Shown here piece after piece: positions 63,038 through 64,000 of a DNA stretch of 64,000 nt. A model generated the notes under the pieces. The model ran no database searches, had not been told where the DNA came from, and saw only the letters and a program-made list of their open reading frames with translations. The stretch's first letter is position 1; each line of letters begins with the position of its first letter. The translations under genes were made by a program, and so were the position numbers. Source of the stretch: Clostridium sp. CMCC3677 (GTDB taxonomy: Bacteria; Bacillota; Clostridia; Clostridiales; Clostridiaceae); NCBI RefSeq assembly GCF_023845585.1, contig NZ_JAMQHS010000004.1:62001-126000 (forward strand), given 5' to 3'.

Positions 63038-63184
63038 TATTTTCCTTGTATATTTTTTACTTTTTTTAAATTTTAAGGATATTTATGGTATAATGATGAT
63101 AATGTCTTTTACTTTATAATTTCATAGTTTATAATTAATATTAGATTCCATATTTTTGAAATAAAATAAAAAGGGGGTATTTAG

Positions 63185-63946
63185 ATGCGTTTAAAAAGAC
63201 TTGATTTATTAGAAGAATTTATTTATAAACATAGAACCGTATCAATAGATAAACTTTGCGAAGAATTTAAGATGTCAAAAAATACAATTCGTAGAGATAT
63301 AGATGCCTTAGTTGATAAAGGCGTAATAAAAAAAGTATATGGGGGCGTTACAGTAAATACTCAAAGTAATGAGCTGCTTCCATTTGAAGAAAGAACAATA
63401 AAAAATAACAGTGCTAAAATAGATATTGCTAAAAAAGCTGCTGAATTTATTGAAGATGGGGATTCTATATTCATAGATTCTGGTACTACCACATTAAATA
63501 TAATTGATTATTTAAATGATAAAGATAATATAACGTTATTTACCAATAGTATTAATGTTATTTTAAAAGCAATTCCTCATGATAATATTGATATAATATG
63601 TTTATCTGGTAGGTTTAATAGAACTACTTTTTCTTTTACTGGGCTAACTTCTAGTGATGTCTTATCAACTTATAATATAAATAAATCTTTTATGGCTTGT
63701 ACTGGAATTTCATTAGAAAATGGCCTTACTCACACCTCACCTAATGAATTTAAAATAAAGAAAGTAGCTGTTTCTAAAAGTCATAAAACATTTTTACTTG
63801 CAGATAGTTCAAAATTTAATATAGTCTCTTTAATGACCTTTTGTGATGTAAAAGATCTAGATTATCTAATTACAGATAAGTGTCCTTCAGCCAAATATAT
63901 TGATTATTTTAATAATTATAATGTTGAACTTATAGTTCCTAATTAA
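63185..63946 (+). CDS. iolR: DeoR family repressor of inositol catabolism
   Basis: A 253-residue DeoR-type regulator. The helix-turn-helix is near the N-terminus (VSIDKLCEEFKMSKNTIRRDID, cited as LCEEFKMSKNTIRRDI), then DKGVIKKVYGGV, the DeoR signature. The sugar-phosphate-binding domain follows (DGDSIFIDSGTTTLNI, LTHTSPNEFKIKK, LADSSKFNIVSLMTF). Divergent from the iol operon, it should repress it until a pathway intermediate such as DKG-phosphate accumulates. AAAGGGGG precedes the ATG. A plus-strand TATAAT lies near 63089-63094. Confidence 0.92.
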   Translation: MRLKRLDLLEEFIYKHRTVSIDKLCEEFKMSKNTIRRDIDALVDKGVIKKVYGGVTVNTQSNELLPFEERTIKNNSAKIDIAKKAAEFIEDGDSIFIDSGTTTLNIIDYLNDKDNITLFTNSINVILKAIPHDNIDIICLSGRFNRTTFSFTGLTSSDVLSTYNINKSFMACTGISLENGLTHTSPNEFKIKKVAVSKSHKTFLLADSSKFNIVSLMTFCDVKDLDYLITDKCPSAKYIDYFNNYNVELIVPN

Positions 63947-64000
63947 ATTAAAGAATATTATTAGATATGGTTAATAAAAAATAACAAAAAATCACCTCGT

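Overview
This AT-rich, low-GC Gram-positive window reads as a solvent- or acid-forming Clostridium, most likely Clostridium butyricum or a very close relative. The strongest marker is the vitamin B12-independent glycerol-to-1,3-propanediol locus. Its products, DhaB1 (787 aa), DhaB2 (304 aa) and DhaT (385 aa), match the lengths I remember for C. butyricum, and a PocR-domain sensor/AraC-type regulator pair (DhaS/DhaA) lies upstream. The species call is inference, not a search result.

Layout. 1-7.2 kb: a bacteriohemerythrin, a predicted metal-trafficking operon (two CobW/COG0523-like GTPases and a COG0701 permease), a MATE exporter, a radical-SAM-like protein without its cluster cysteines, two copies of a ~215-bp palindromic repeat (repeat A) and a decayed zinc-ribbon gene. 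7.3-14.5 kb: a divergent sugar porter/esterase/LacI set, an M42 aminopeptidase, a secreted LRR/cell-wall-binding hydrolase and a membrane-anchored protein. 14.5-21.9 kb: dhaT, dhaB2, dhaB1, dhaA, dhaS. 22-30.6 kb: leuA, a YtaF-like membrane protein, a T-box-controlled HcxA/GldA-like dehydrogenase, small and unknown genes, and an NCS2 purine permease. 30.6-45.8 kb is a defence island: a Septu-like ptuA/ptuB pair, remnants of other genes, a dead ISL3 element, a 48-repeat CRISPR array and a complete type I-B cas operon (cas6-cas8-cas7-cas5-cas3-cas4-cas1-cas2). 46-52.5 kb: a NUDIX hydrolase and a gluconate module (gntK-gntP-gnd with an RpiR-type regulator). 52.7-64 kb: a myo-inositol catabolic operon (Fe-ADH, iolJ, iolC, iolB, iolD, iolG, iolE, Na+ symporter) with a divergent DeoR-type iolR.

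How the parts work together. Glycerol is dehydrated by the glycyl-radical enzyme DhaB1, activated by DhaB2, and 3-hydroxypropionaldehyde is reduced by DhaT. Gluconate is imported, phosphorylated and oxidatively decarboxylated to the pentose pathway. Inositol is imported and split to dihydroxyacetone phosphate and malonate semialdehyde. No iolA lies in that operon, and an iron-type alcohol dehydrogenase is its first gene, which suggests reduction of malonate semialdehyde to 3-hydroxypropionate. The CRISPR array is read on the minus strand, with its leader next to cas2 and its oldest end abutting the ISL3 remnant.

The most unusual items are a T-box leader in front of a 2-oxoacid-reductase-like dehydrogenase, DhaS with Asn in place of the phospho-acceptor His, the cysteine-less radical-SAM homologue, two families of palindromic repeats that sit directly behind stop codons, and CRISPR spacers that encode recognisable phage-like motifs. 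No rRNA or tRNA gene was seen.
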